This document shows positions 15,975-24,866 of a DNA stretch of 64,000 nucleotides, piece by piece. A model generated the notes under the pieces. That model worked only from the letters and a program-made list of their open reading frames with translations. It was not told the origin of the DNA and searched no databases. Position numbers and translations under genes: made by a program. Location: assembly GCF_900102745.1 (NCBI RefSeq), contig NZ_FMZF01000008.1:157335-221334 (forward strand), given 5' to 3'. This stretch comes from Geodermatophilus telluris (GTDB lineage Bacteria; Actinomycetota; Actinomycetes; Mycobacteriales; Geodermatophilaceae). Each line of letters begins with the position of its first letter. Position 1 is the first letter of the stretch.

Positions 15975-17558
15975 GTGACCAGTCTCGCCGCCCGGCCGGA
16001 GGTGGGTCCGGCGACGGAGGCCCTCGCCCGGCTGGTGGCCGCCGTCGACGAGCTCGAGACGCTGAGCCGCTTCGACTCCGCGGAGGCCACCGCCCGCGCG
16101 GAGGCGGCGGTCGCGGACGCCGCGGCGCTCGGGCGCGCCGACCTCGAGCAGCGCGCCCGGCTGGTGCGTGCCGACCTGCTGCGCCGCCGCGGCGCGGTCG
16201 CCGAGGCCGGCCGGATCGCCCAGGACGTGCACCGCTGGGCCACCGAGGCGCACGCCCGGCACCTGCTGGCGCGCGCCTCCTTCGTGCTGACCGCGGTCTT
16301 CCAGGAGCTCGGCGACCTCTCCGGCGCGCTCGAGCACGCCGTGTCCGCCGTCGACCTGCTCGACGACGACGCCGCGCCGGCGCTGCGCGTCGACCACCTC
16401 GTGCGGCTGGCCGACGTCCTGGGCCTGTCCCGCGACGCCGCGGCCCCCGAGCGCTACGCCGCGGTGCTGCTGCTGGCCGAGGAGCTCGGCGACGTCGACC
16501 GCCAGGTGCGCATCCTCAACAACCGCTCCTACACCGACCAGCTCGCCGGCCGGTTCGAGGACGCGCTGGCGGCCAGCACCCGGATGCAGGCCCTGGCCGC
16601 CGAGCACGGCAGGCCGCTGGACGTGGGCGGGCTCGACACCGTGGCCCGCGCGCTCATGGGCCTGGGCCGGTTCGACGAGGCCGAGACGGCGCTGCTCCCC
16701 GGCCTGGCGCCCGAGGTGCTCGGCGCCTCCGCCGACGGCGACGCCGGCGCCGACTTCCTGCTCACCCTCGCCGAGGTGCAGCGCCGCCGCGGCGCGGTCG
16801 ACGCCGCGCAGCGCACCCTGGTCGAGTGCGTGCGCCGCTGCCGCCGGCACGGGCTGACCGCGATCCGGGTGCGCGCCCGGGCCGAGCAGGCCGAGCTGCA
16901 CGCCGCGGCCGGCGACTTCCGCGCCGCCTTCGAGGAGCACAAGCGCCACGTCGCCGAGCTCACCGAGTTGCAGTCGGCGCAGCGCGACGCCCGCGCCCGC
17001 ACCCTGCAGGCGATGTACGAGACGACGGAGGCGCGCCGGCAGAGCCGCCGCTGGCGCGAGCTGTCACTGCGCGACCCGCTGACCGGCCTCTACAACCGCC
17101 GCTACGTCGACGAGGAGCTGCCCCGCCTGCTCGAGGCGCCCGGCGCGGAGCTGGTGTGGGTGGCACTGCTCGACCTCGACCACTTCAAGACCGTCAACGA
17201 CACCTGCTCGCACGCGGTGGGCGACGAGGTGCTGCGCGCCGTCGCCGGGCTGCTGCAGGAGACCGGCGCGCCCGGTCCCGGCTCCTTCGCCGCCCGGCTC
17301 GGCGGCGAGGAGTTCGTGCTGGTGCTGCCCGGCCCGGACGCCGGCGCGCTGGCCCGCCACCTGGAGCTGGTCCGCGCCGCGGTCGCCGCCCACCCGTGGG
17401 CGGGCCTGACCGGCGGGCTGCCGGTCACGGTCAGCGTGGGCGCCGCGAGCACCGCCGAGGTCGCCGACCGCACCGCCGCCCAGCTCCTCGGCCGTGCCGA
17501 CGCCCGCCTCTACCGGGCCAAGCGCGAGGGCCGCGACCGCGTCGTCGTCACCGACTGA
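15975..17558 (+). CDS. TPR-GGDEF diguanylate cyclase
   Basis: 527-aa soluble protein. Residues about 30-345 are alpha-helical TPR-like repeats of alternating Ala-rich helices (for example LVRADLLRRRGAVAEAGRIA and LAEVQRRRGAVDAAQRTLVE). A coiled-coil linker (RDARARTLQAMYETTEARRQ) leads into a GGDEF domain (about 365-527) with DPLTGLYNRRY, DLDHFKTVND and the active-site loop GGEEF at 443-447, so it should make cyclic di-GMP from two GTP. The RxxD inhibitory site expected five residues before GGEEF is absent (the segment reads GPGSFAARL), so product inhibition is not expected. Start GTG 15975. No transmembrane helix; the TPR part probably binds a partner protein that controls activity. Confidence 0.87.
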   Translation: MTSLAARPEVGPATEALARLVAAVDELETLSRFDSAEATARAEAAVADAAALGRADLEQRARLVRADLLRRRGAVAEAGRIAQDVHRWATEAHARHLLARASFVLTAVFQELGDLSGALEHAVSAVDLLDDDAAPALRVDHLVRLADVLGLSRDAAAPERYAAVLLLAEELGDVDRQVRILNNRSYTDQLAGRFEDALAASTRMQALAAEHGRPLDVGGLDTVARALMGLGRFDEAETALLPGLAPEVLGASADGDAGADFLLTLAEVQRRRGAVDAAQRTLVECVRRCRRHGLTAIRVRARAEQAELHAAAGDFRAAFEEHKRHVAELTELQSAQRDARARTLQAMYETTEARRQSRRWRELSLRDPLTGLYNRRYVDEELPRLLEAPGAELVWVALLDLDHFKTVNDTCSHAVGDEVLRAVAGLLQETGAPGPGSFAARLGGEEFVLVLPGPDAGALARHLELVRAAVAAHPWAGLTGGLPVTVSVGAASTAEVADRTAAQLLGRADARLYRAKREGRDRVVVTD

Positions 17559-17754
17559 CCGCCGTCCGCCCTGCTCAGTGGCCGGTTCCTGTCGTACCCC
17601 GGCCGTGGGTCCGGGGTCTGTCGGAGGGCTGGGGCGTGGGGCCGGCGGTGCAGCCACCGGGTGCCCTCGACGCCTGCCGGCGACCGCTCGGCGAGCAGCC
17701 CGAGCGGCTGCCCGACGAGCTCGGCATCGACGGGTGGTGCAGCCGTCCCGGACC

Positions 17755-17933
17755 GCGGACCTGGCACGGGTGCAGCAGCTGGAGGGTGCGCTCGCCGCCC
17801 ACGCGACGGCGCGGCTGCCTCCGCCACGGACGACGACGGCGTCCTCACCGTCACCACCCCCACCGGCACCACCCGGGTCACCGACCACCTCCCGCCACCG
17901 GAGTCGGCGGAGCACGGCCCACCGCCGTTCTGA
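17755..17933 (+). pseudogene. Possible decayed DUF222/HNH endonuclease remnant
   Basis: The 420-nt space between two plus-strand genes (17559-17978) has no intact gene. One frame (from about 17755) reads LARVQQLEGALAAHATARL, reminiscent of the N-terminal helix of DUF222 proteins. The next frame, ending at the TGA at 17931-17933, reads DGVLTVTTPTGTTRV followed by an acidic/proline tail ending in GPPPF, reminiscent of the C-terminus of DUF222-HNH proteins. The catalytic HNH region is missing. Similarity is weak and by eye. An intact family member begins at the right edge of this window. Confidence 0.25.
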
Positions 17934-17978
17934 CCGACGCCGGGGCACCGCGCGCCGGCACACGGCAGGCTGGGCGGC

Positions 17979-18563
17979 GTGAGCACCGACACCCCGATCA
18001 GCCGGTTCCCCGTCGCCGACCCCGCCGGCCTGCCCGCCGACCTCGCCGAGCGCTACGCCGATGTCCAGGAGCGCTCCGGCTTCCTGCCCAACGTCTTCGC
18101 CGCGCTGGCCTGGCGTCCCGACGAGGCGCGCGCGTTCTTCGCCATGCACGACGCGCTGATGGACAAGGACACCCCCGGCCTGTCCACCGGCGAGCGCGAG
18201 CTGATCGTGGTCGCCACCAGCGCGGCCAACGGCTGCGCGTACTGCGTGGTCGCGCACGGCGCCATCGCCCGCATCCGGATGCGCGACCCCAACCTGGCCG
18301 ACCTGGTCGCCGTCGACTGGCGCAAGGCCCCGCTCGACGACCGGCAGCGCACGGTCCTCGACGTCGCCGTCCGGCTGGCCACCGACCCCGCCGCGGTGAC
18401 CCCGGAGGACCTCGACCGGCTGCGCGCGCACGGCCTCACCGAGGACGACGTGTGGGACGTCGGTGCGATCACCGCCTTCTTCGCGCTGTCCAACCGGCTG
18501 GCGCACTTCGCGGCGATCCCGCCCAACCCGGAGTTCCACCTGCTCGGCCGCCTGCCGCGCTGA
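17979..18563 (+). CDS. AhpD-like peroxidase-related (carboxymuconolactone decarboxylase family) protein
   Basis: 194-aa protein of the CMD/AhpD superfamily, peroxidase-related subgroup. The central helix carries the redox pair in CAYCVVAHGAI (CxxC plus the downstream His), preceded by STGERELIVVATSAANG, the normal arrangement for AhpD-type alkylhydroperoxidase activity. PNVFAALAWRP near the N-terminus and a C-terminal helical half with LSNRLAHFA complete the usual fold. GTG 17979 is the first good start; CAGGCT at 17966-17971 ends 7 nt before it, consistent with a leaderless transcript. It is followed 35 nt later by the SpoIIE phosphatase gene. The physiological reductant and substrate are unknown. 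Confidence 0.87.
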   Translation: MSTDTPISRFPVADPAGLPADLAERYADVQERSGFLPNVFAALAWRPDEARAFFAMHDALMDKDTPGLSTGERELIVVATSAANGCAYCVVAHGAIARIRMRDPNLADLVAVDWRKAPLDDRQRTVLDVAVRLATDPAAVTPEDLDRLRAHGLTEDDVWDVGAITAFFALSNRLAHFAAIPPNPEFHLLGRLPR

Positions 18564-18598
18564 GCGGCCCCGTCCCCGCCCCCGACTACCGTTGGCGC

Positions 18599-20371
18599 GT
18601 GACCAGCACGGACGGGCCGCCCGCCGACGACCCGACGATCGCCGACGCCGACTTCGACGGGCTGGTCGCGCTGGTCCGCACGCTGCTCGACGTGCCCACC
18701 GCCCTGGTGACACTGGTCGGCCCCGACGAGCAGGTGTTCCCCGGCGCGGTCGGCCTGCCGGCGCCGTGGCAGGCCCGCCGGCGCACCCCGCTGTCGCACT
18801 CGTTCTGCCAGTACGTGCGGCAGAGCGCGCAGCCGCTGGTGGTCGGCGACGCCCGGCGGGTGGAGGTGCTGGCCGACAACGGCGCCGTCGCCGACCTCGG
18901 CGTCGTCGCCTACTGCGGCGTGCCGCTGCTCGCCCCGGACGGCGAGGTCGTCGGGGCGGTCTGCGCGATCGACGGCCGGCCGCGCGAGTGGACCGAGACC
19001 GACGTCGCCCTGCTCACCCAGGTCGCCGGCCTGGCCGCCTCCGAGCTGCGGTTGCGCGTCGCCACCCGGGACGCCGAGGCCGCCCGGCGGGCCGCCGAGC
19101 AGGCCGGCGAGCAGAACCGCCTCCTGCTGCGCTTCGCCGAGGCCCTGGCCGACGCGGTCACCCTCCCCGACGTCGCCGCCGCCGTCTCGTCGGCCGCCAC
19201 CGAGGTCCTCGGCACCGCGTGGAGCTACGTCGGGCTGGTCGACCCGCGCACCCGGCGGCTGCGGCTGGTCCCCGTCGCCGGGCGCCCGGGCGACGGGGAC
19301 CGCGACGGACACCGCGACGGGGACCGTGACGGGGACGGGGAGTGGCCGTCGCTGCCGCTCGGGACCGACCACCCGCCGACGGCGGCCCTGGCGCGCGGCC
19401 GCGCCCTGTTCCTGCCCGACGCCGCCACGACCCTCGCCCGGTTCCCCGCCGCCGGGTCGGTGACCGACGGGCCGGTGCGCTTCGAGGCGTCGGCGCACCT
19501 GCCGCTGCCGGTGGCCGGCGACCTGCCCGGCACGCTCAGCCTGGTCTGGGACGGGCCCCGGACGCCCACCCCCGCCGAGGAGGGCCTCGTCCTGGCCCTC
19601 GCGCGGTACACGGCGCAGGCCGTCTCCCGCGCGGTGCTGCTCGCCGAGCAGGAGTCGGTCGCCACCACGCTGCAGCGGGCGCTGCTCGGCGAGCTGCCCG
19701 CCCCGGCCGGGCTGGAGCTGGCCGCCCGCTACCTGCCCAGCAGCGCCGGCGCGCAGGTGGGCGGCGACTGGTGGGATGCCTTCGAGGACTCCGACGGCGC
19801 CCCGGTGCTGGTGATCGGCGACGTCACCGGCCACGACGTGCGCGCCGCGGCGACCATGGGTCAGCTGCGCTCGATGCTGCGCGGGTTCGCCTTCGAGGCC
19901 GGCGAGCCGCCCGCGCACGCGCTCGGCCGTCTCGACGCCGCGGTGGGCGGGCTGCGGGTCGGCGCGCTGGCCACCGCCGTGGTGGCCCGCGTCGACCCGG
20001 GGGACGACGGCGGCCGCGTACTGTCGTGGAGCAACGCGGGTCACCCGCCGCCGCTGCTGCGCTCCCCCGACGGCACCGTCGAGGTGCTCACCTCACCCCC
20101 CGACCTGCTCGTCGGCCTGGACCCCGCCCGCGCGCGCTCCACCTGGCGGACCCCGCTGCCGCCGGGCAGCACCCTGCTGCTCTACACCGACGGGCTGGTC
20201 GAGCGACGCCGCACCGACCTCGACAGCGGCATCGCCCAGCTCGCCGGGGCACTGGCCGGGGACGACCGGGGCTCGCTGGACGACCTGCTCGACCGGCTGC
20301 TCGCCGGCGTGCGCGGGTCCACCGACGACGACGTCGCGCTGCTGGCCCTCCGGGTGACGCCCGCCTCCTGA
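18599..20371 (+). CDS. GAF-GAF-SpoIIE serine/threonine phosphatase (RsbU-like)
   Basis: 590-aa cytosolic PP2C-type phosphatase. A first GAF domain (about 20-155) contains LSHSFCQYVRQ and YCGVPLLAPDGEVVGAVCAID, the bacteriophytochrome-like GAF signature. A coiled coil and a second, looser GAF domain (about 175-350) follow. The SpoIIE/PP2C domain (about 365-590) has the metal-binding motifs GGDWWDAF, VIGDVTGHD, SNAGHPPPLL, LLYTDGLVE and DDVALL. It probably dephosphorylates an anti-anti-sigma STAS protein in a partner-switching cascade. Start GTG 18599 has a TACCGT hexamer ending 6 nt upstream, so the mRNA may be leaderless. The second GAF domain is interrupted by an Asp-Gly-rich repeat (see 19292-19336). 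Confidence 0.9.
   Translation: MTSTDGPPADDPTIADADFDGLVALVRTLLDVPTALVTLVGPDEQVFPGAVGLPAPWQARRRTPLSHSFCQYVRQSAQPLVVGDARRVEVLADNGAVADLGVVAYCGVPLLAPDGEVVGAVCAIDGRPREWTETDVALLTQVAGLAASELRLRVATRDAEAARRAAEQAGEQNRLLLRFAEALADAVTLPDVAAAVSSAATEVLGTAWSYVGLVDPRTRRLRLVPVAGRPGDGDRDGHRDGDRDGDGEWPSLPLGTDHPPTAALARGRALFLPDAATTLARFPAAGSVTDGPVRFEASAHLPLPVAGDLPGTLSLVWDGPRTPTPAEEGLVLALARYTAQAVSRAVLLAEQESVATTLQRALLGELPAPAGLELAARYLPSSAGAQVGGDWWDAFEDSDGAPVLVIGDVTGHDVRAAATMGQLRSMLRGFAFEAGEPPAHALGRLDAAVGGLRVGALATAVVARVDPGDDGGRVLSWSNAGHPPPLLRSPDGTVEVLTSPPDLLVGLDPARARSTWRTPLPPGSTLLLYTDGLVERRRTDLDSGIAQLAGALAGDDRGSLDDLLDRLLAGVRGSTDDDVALLALRVTPAS
19292..19336 (+). repeat. Tandem 12-nt repeat inside the SpoIIE phosphatase gene
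   Basis: Nearly four copies of a 12-nt unit (GACGGGGACCGC and variants at 19292, 19304, 19316 and 19328) encode DGDR-DGHR-DGDR-DGDG. The insert lies in the second GAF-like domain. Such in-frame repeats expand and contract by slippage, so copy number may vary between strains. Confidence 0.85.
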
Positions 20372-20418
20372 CCCCCGGGCCGGCGGGGGCGGGTGAGGCG
20401 GCGGGCAGGATCGCACCC

Positions 20419-21438
20419 ATGCCCGCCCCCGGCACGCCGCTCGAGCAGCTCGGCTTCCTGACCATCGGCACCTTCGACCCGGCCGACCCGCGCGCCGGGC
20501 ACGAGGCCACCCTGCGGATGGTCGAGCTCGGCGAGCGGCTGGGGTTCGACAGCGCCTGGCTGCGGCACCGGCACCTGCAGTACGGCATCTCCTCGCCGGT
20601 CGCCGTCCTCGCCGCGCTCACCCAGCGGACCTCGCGGATCGCGCTGGGCACCGCGGTCACCCCGCTCGGCTGGGAGAACCCGCTGCGGCTGGCCGAGGAC
20701 CTCGCCACCGTCGACGTCCTGTCCGGGGGGCGGCTGCAGCCCGGCGTCAGCGTCGGCCCACCGATGCACTGGGACGACGTCAAGGGCGCGCTCTACCCCG
20801 ACACCGCCGACGCCGAGGACCTCACCTACACCCGCGTCGAGCGGCTGCTGCGGCTGGTCGCCGGGGAGCCGGCGGCCTCGTTCTCCGGTCGCGAGGGCGT
20901 GGTCGAGGAGTGGTCGGACCGGGTGCAGCCGCACTCCCCCGGCCTGCGCTCGCGGCTCTGGTACGGCGGCGGCAGCACCCGCTCGGCGGAGTGGGCCGGG
21001 CGGGCGGGGATGAACCTGCTGACCAGCAGCGTGGTGCGCGCCGAGGAGGGGTCGACCGACTTCGCCGCCATCCAGGCCGGCCAGGTCCGCGCCTACCGGG
21101 GAGCCGGCGGCACCGGGCGGGTGTCGCAGGGCCTGGTGGTCGTGCCCACCGACACCGCGACGCCGGAGCAGCGGGAGCGCTACGCGGCCTACGCCGCCGC
21201 GCGGGCCCCGCGGGTCGGCGTGCCGCAGGGGCCCGGCCGGCTGCTGTTCGCCCCGGACATCGTCGGCAGCTCCGAGCAGGTCGCCGAGGCGCTGTACGCC
21301 CACGCCGGCTTCCGCGAGGTCACCGAGGTGGTCTTCGCGCTGCCGTTCAGCTTCGCCGAGGCCGACTACGAGCAGATCCTCACCGACACCGCCACCCGGC
21401 TGGGCCCGCTGCTGGGCTGGTCACCGGCCGGGGGCTGA
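20419..21438 (+). CDS. Luciferase-like (LLM class) flavin-dependent oxidoreductase
   Basis: 339-aa TIM-barrel oxidoreductase of the bacterial luciferase-like family, using FMNH2 or F420H2. EQLGFLTIGTFD, GFDSAWLRHRHLQYG, LGTAVTPLGWENPLRLAEDLA and VLSGGRLQPGVSVG are typical of the barrel. The substrate is not predictable. CAGGAT (20406-20411) ends 7 nt before the ATG, suggesting leaderless translation. The last 18 nt overlap the end of the convergent diacylglycerol-kinase-like gene, so the two transcripts are antisense at their 3' ends. Confidence 0.85.
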   Translation: MPAPGTPLEQLGFLTIGTFDPADPRAGHEATLRMVELGERLGFDSAWLRHRHLQYGISSPVAVLAALTQRTSRIALGTAVTPLGWENPLRLAEDLATVDVLSGGRLQPGVSVGPPMHWDDVKGALYPDTADAEDLTYTRVERLLRLVAGEPAASFSGREGVVEEWSDRVQPHSPGLRSRLWYGGGSTRSAEWAGRAGMNLLTSSVVRAEEGSTDFAAIQAGQVRAYRGAGGTGRVSQGLVVVPTDTATPEQRERYAAYAAARAPRVGVPQGPGRLLFAPDIVGSSEQVAEALYAHAGFREVTEVVFALPFSFAEADYEQILTDTATRLGPLLGWSPAGG

Positions 21439-22311
21439 GGGCACCAGCACCGACCAGGCGGCCGGCTCGAGTCGCCAGGTGCGCGCGGTGACCGGGTCCT
21501 GCAGCTCGCCGTCGGCGTCGAGCCCGACCGCGTCGCCGGACAGCGTCACCTCCCGCCCGCGGACGACGAGGACGTCGTCGCGTTCTGCGTGCCGCCCGGC
21601 GGCCAGCGCCGCGGCGAAGGCCGCCCGCGCCGCGGGGCCGGTGGCGGTGACGACCACGACGTCGGCCAGGCCGTCGTCCGGGCGGGCGTCGGGCGCCAGC
21701 GCGGTGCCCCCGCCGACGGTCGGCCCGTTGCACACCCCGGCCATGAGCACCGGCGTGTCCGGATCGGCCACCGCCGCGCCGTCGACCGCCACCCGCAGCC
21801 GCCAGCCCGGGCTGCTGACGCCGGCGACGGCGGCGCCCACCGGGTAGGCGACCGCGCCGAGGAGGTCCTTGAGCCGGTGGGCGCGCTCCCCCGCCTCCGC
21901 GCCGACGCCGGCGTGCACCGCGTTGACCACGATGCCCCCGGCGTCGTCGCGCAGCAGGTCCAGCGGCCGCACCGTCCCGCCGAGCACCACCCGGGCGGCC
22001 GCGGCGGGGTCCAGCGGCAGGCCGAGGGCCTGCGCCAGGTCGTTGCCGGTGCCCAGCGGCAGGACCCCGAGGGGCCGGCCGAGGGCACCGGCGCGGTCGA
22101 GGGCGGCCACCGCGGCGTGCAGCGACCCGTCGCCGCCGGCCACGACCGGCCCGCGGCCGTCGAGACCGGCCAGCACCCGGTCGAGCTCACCGGCGTCGGC
22201 GGTGGCGGCCACCTCGACGTCCGTGCCCTCCCGGAGGACGGCGAGCGCGGCGTCCAGCGCCTCGTCGTCCGCCGTGCCGGCCGAGCGGTTGACCACCACG
22301 AGCAGCGCCAT
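21421..22311 (-). CDS. Diacylglycerol kinase / YegS-like lipid kinase family protein
   Basis: 296-aa member of the DAGK catalytic family. The nucleotide-binding signature is complete: VVNRSAGTADDEALD at the N-terminus, VAGGDGSLHAAVAAL (the GGDGT-like loop) and PLGTGNDLAQALGLP. The C-terminal beta-sandwich carries DDGLADVVVV and SGDAVGLDADGE, the latter containing the conserved acidic substrate-site residues. It may phosphorylate diacylglycerol or another lipid alcohol at the membrane. Start ATG 22311; the divergent aminotransferase gene starts only 33 nt away, so the promoters overlap. Converges with and overlaps the LLM gene by 18 nt. Confidence 0.88.
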   Translation of the reverse strand: MALLVVVNRSAGTADDEALDAALAVLREGTDVEVAATADAGELDRVLAGLDGRGPVVAGGDGSLHAAVAALDRAGALGRPLGVLPLGTGNDLAQALGLPLDPAAAARVVLGGTVRPLDLLRDDAGGIVVNAVHAGVGAEAGERAHRLKDLLGAVAYPVGAAVAGVSSPGWRLRVAVDGAAVADPDTPVLMAGVCNGPTVGGGTALAPDARPDDGLADVVVVTATGPAARAAFAAALAAGRHAERDDVLVVRGREVTLSGDAVGLDADGELQDPVTARTWRLEPAAWSVLVPSAPGR

Positions 22312-22344
22312 GCCCGGATCGTCGCAGCCGGGCAGGATCGGCAC

Positions 22345-23478
22345 GTGGCCGACGACCTCATCGAGCGACTGCGGGCACGCGGTGGGCTGAAGTGGACCCG
22401 CCACCCGGGTGCCCTCGGCGCGTGGATCGCCGAGTCCGACCTCGGGACGGCGCCGGCGGTCACCCGGGCCCTGCACGACGCGGTCGACCGCGGGCTGCTC
22501 GGCTACCTGCCCGACTGGCTGGCCGACGACATGGCCCGGGCCACCGCCGGCTTCCTGCTCGACCGGCACGGCTGGGCGGTGCCGCCGGAGCGGGTGCGGC
22601 CGCTGTCCGACGTGCTGGCCGGGCTGTCGGCCGCGATCACCCACCTGTCCCGCCCCGGCTCGCCGGTCGTGCTGCCCACCCCCGCCTACATGCCCTTCCT
22701 GGAGGTGCCGCCGGCGCTGGGCCGGGAGGTGCTCGAGGTGCCGATGGCCCGCGACGGCGACCGGTTCGTCTACGACCTCGACGCCCTCGACGCCGCGTTC
22801 GCCGCGGGCGGGCACCTGCTGGTGCTGTGCAACCCGCACAACCCGGTCGGCCGGGTGCTCGAGCCCGCGGAGATGCTGGCCGTCGCCGAGGTGGTCGACC
22901 GGCACGGCGGGCGGGTGTTCGCCGACGAGATCCACGCCCCGCTGGTCTTCCCCGGGCACCGGCACGTGCCCTACGCGTCGCTGGGCGAGGTGCCCGCGCG
23001 GCAGGCGGTCACCGCGACCTCGGCGTCCAAGGCGTGGGACCTGCCCGGGCTCAAGTGCGCGCAGCTGGTGCTGACCAACCAGGCCGACGCGGCGCTCTGG
23101 GCCGAGGTGGGCCACCCGTTCGAGCACGGCACCTCGACCCTGGGCGCCGTGGCCAACACCGCGGCCTACACCGACGGCGTCGACTGGCTCGACGAGCTGC
23201 TCGTCGTCCTCGACGGGCACCGCCGGCTGCTCGCCGACCTCGTCGCCGCGCACCTGCCCGGCGTCCGGTACACCCCGCCGGAGGGCACCTACCTCGCGTG
23301 GCTCGAGGGGTTCGACGTGGCCGAGCCGGGCGACCTGCTGCTGGCACGCGCCGGGGTCGCGGTGGTCGACGGCGCGCGGTGCGGCGTGGCCGGCCGGGGC
23401 GCGGTGCGGCTGAACTTCGCCACGCCCGGGCCGGTGCTCGAGCGGGTCGTGGAGCGGATGGGGGCGGCGCTGCGGTGA
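22345..23478 (+). CDS. MalY/PatB-type PLP-dependent C-S lyase (aminotransferase class I/II)
   Basis: 377-aa fold-type I PLP enzyme. NPHNPVGRVLEP (about 163-174), Asp194 in VFADEIHAPLVF and the Schiff-base Lys229 in SASKAWDLPGLKCAQLV are the hallmarks of MalY/PatB cystathionine beta-lyases. C-terminal VRLNFATP carries the carboxylate-binding Arg. It should cleave cystathionine or cysteine S-conjugates to a thiol, pyruvate and ammonia. Start GTG 22345; CAGGAT (22333-22338) ends 6 nt upstream. It ends 4 nt from the stop of the convergent disulfide reductase gene. A role in sulfur amino acid or thiol metabolism fits that neighbour. Confidence 0.87.
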   Translation: MADDLIERLRARGGLKWTRHPGALGAWIAESDLGTAPAVTRALHDAVDRGLLGYLPDWLADDMARATAGFLLDRHGWAVPPERVRPLSDVLAGLSAAITHLSRPGSPVVLPTPAYMPFLEVPPALGREVLEVPMARDGDRFVYDLDALDAAFAAGGHLLVLCNPHNPVGRVLEPAEMLAVAEVVDRHGGRVFADEIHAPLVFPGHRHVPYASLGEVPARQAVTATSASKAWDLPGLKCAQLVLTNQADAALWAEVGHPFEHGTSTLGAVANTAAYTDGVDWLDELLVVLDGHRRLLADLVAAHLPGVRYTPPEGTYLAWLEGFDVAEPGDLLLARAGVAVVDGARCGVAGRGAVRLNFATPGPVLERVVERMGAALR

Positions 23479-23482
23479 GCGG

Positions 23483-24856
23483 TCAGCCGCGGGTGTCGGC
23501 CTCGACCGCCTCGAACGCCTTGCGGGCGGCGATGAGCACCGGGTCCCACACCGGCGCGAACGGCGGGGCGTAGGACAGGTCGAGGGAGAGCACCTCGTCG
23601 ACGGTCATCTCGTTCCAGATGGCGATGGCCAGCGCGTCGATCCGCTTGGCCGCGCCCTGCCGCCCGACCACCTGCGCGCCCAGCAGCCGCCCGCTGCGCC
23701 GCTCGGCGATCATCTTGACCCGGATGGGGCTCGCGCCCGGGAAGTAGCCGGCCTTGGTCGTGGAGTCCACCGCGGCGGTGACGTAGGAGTAGCCGGCCCG
23801 CTCCGCCTCGGCCTCCGACAGCCCGGTGCGCGCGGCCTCGGTGGAGCAGATCTTGGTGATCGCGGTCCCGATGACGCCGGGGAAGGTGGCGTACCCGCCG
23901 CCGATGTTGATGCCGGCCACGCGGCCCTGCTTGTTCGCGTGCGTGCCCAGCGCGACGACCACCCGCTGCCGGGACAGGCGGTGCACCGACTCGACGCAGT
24001 CGCCGGCCGACCAGACGCCCGGCACCTGGGTGCGCATCCGCTGGTCGACGGCGACGCCGCCGGAGGTGCCCAGCGGGATGCCGGCCTCCTGGGCCAGCCG
24101 CACGTTGGGCCGGACCCCCAGGCCGAGGACGACGAGGTCGGCGGGCAGCTCGCGGCCGCTCCGGGTCACCACCGCGCAGGCCCGGCCTTCGGGGCCGACG
24201 TCGATGGCGGCGACGCCGTCGGAGAGCACGAGTTCGATGCCCTGCCCGCGGACGGCGTCGGCGATGAAGGCGCCCACGTCCGGGTCGAAGGTGCCCACCG
24301 GCTGCGGCGAGAGGTCGACCACGGTGACGTCCAGCCCGCGGATCCGGCAGGCCTCGGCGATCTCCAGGCCGATGTAGCCGCCGCCGACGACGACCACCCG
24401 CCGGACGTCCCCGCTGTCGAGCTCGGCGCGCAGCGCGACGCCGTCGTCGAGCACCTGCACCCCGTACACGCCGGGCGCGTCGATGCCCTCGACCGGCGGG
24501 CGCATCGGCACGCTGCCGGTGGCGTAGACGAGGTCGTCGTAGGGCTCGGTGCCCTCGGCGCCGGTCTCCAGGTCGCGCCAGTGCACGACCCCCTCGCGCG
24601 TGTCGATGCCGACCACCTCGGTGCGCATCCGCACGTCGAGGCCCGCGGCGCGGTGCTGCTCGGGCGTGCGCGCGACCAGCTGCTCCTCGCGCTGCACGGT
24701 GCCGGCGATCCAGTACGGGATGCCGCAGGCGGAGTACGAGGTGGCCCGGCCGCGCTCGAACAGGACGACGTCGAGGTCGGGCCGCCGCTTCTTCGCCTGC
24801 GACGCCGCACTGCCGCCGGCGGCGTCCCCTCCGATGACGACCAGGCGCGTGCTCAC
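23483..24856 (-). CDS. CoA-disulfide reductase / NADH oxidase-like FAD-dependent oxidoreductase
   Basis: 457-aa pyridine nucleotide-disulfide oxidoreductase of the single-cysteine class. It has the FAD motif VIGGDAAGGSAAS, the redox Cys44 in SYSACGIPYW (as in CoA-disulfide reductases and Nox/Npx), the NAD(P) motif VVVGGGYIGLEIAEA, the second FAD motif VWSAGDCVES and a C-terminal dimerisation domain ending in LDLSYAPPFAPVWDPV. It should use NAD(P)H to reduce a low-molecular-weight disulfide, polysulfide or O2. GTG 24856 is preceded by TAGCCT with a 7-nt gap, consistent with a leaderless mRNA. Its downstream neighbour on the opposite strand is a C-S lyase. Confidence 0.88.
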   Translation of the reverse strand: MSTRLVVIGGDAAGGSAASQAKKRRPDLDVVLFERGRATSYSACGIPYWIAGTVQREEQLVARTPEQHRAAGLDVRMRTEVVGIDTREGVVHWRDLETGAEGTEPYDDLVYATGSVPMRPPVEGIDAPGVYGVQVLDDGVALRAELDSGDVRRVVVVGGGYIGLEIAEACRIRGLDVTVVDLSPQPVGTFDPDVGAFIADAVRGQGIELVLSDGVAAIDVGPEGRACAVVTRSGRELPADLVVLGLGVRPNVRLAQEAGIPLGTSGGVAVDQRMRTQVPGVWSAGDCVESVHRLSRQRVVVALGTHANKQGRVAGINIGGGYATFPGVIGTAITKICSTEAARTGLSEAEAERAGYSYVTAAVDSTTKAGYFPGASPIRVKMIAERRSGRLLGAQVVGRQGAAKRIDALAIAIWNEMTVDEVLSLDLSYAPPFAPVWDPVLIAARKAFEAVEADTRG

Positions 24857-24866
24857 CCCGTGGAGG

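Noticed and set aside
17494..17982. 162-codon plus-strand frame across the end of the GGDEF gene
   Set aside because: Starts inside the GGDEF domain in another frame; only a short stretch resembles DUF222 and is listed as a possible remnant instead.
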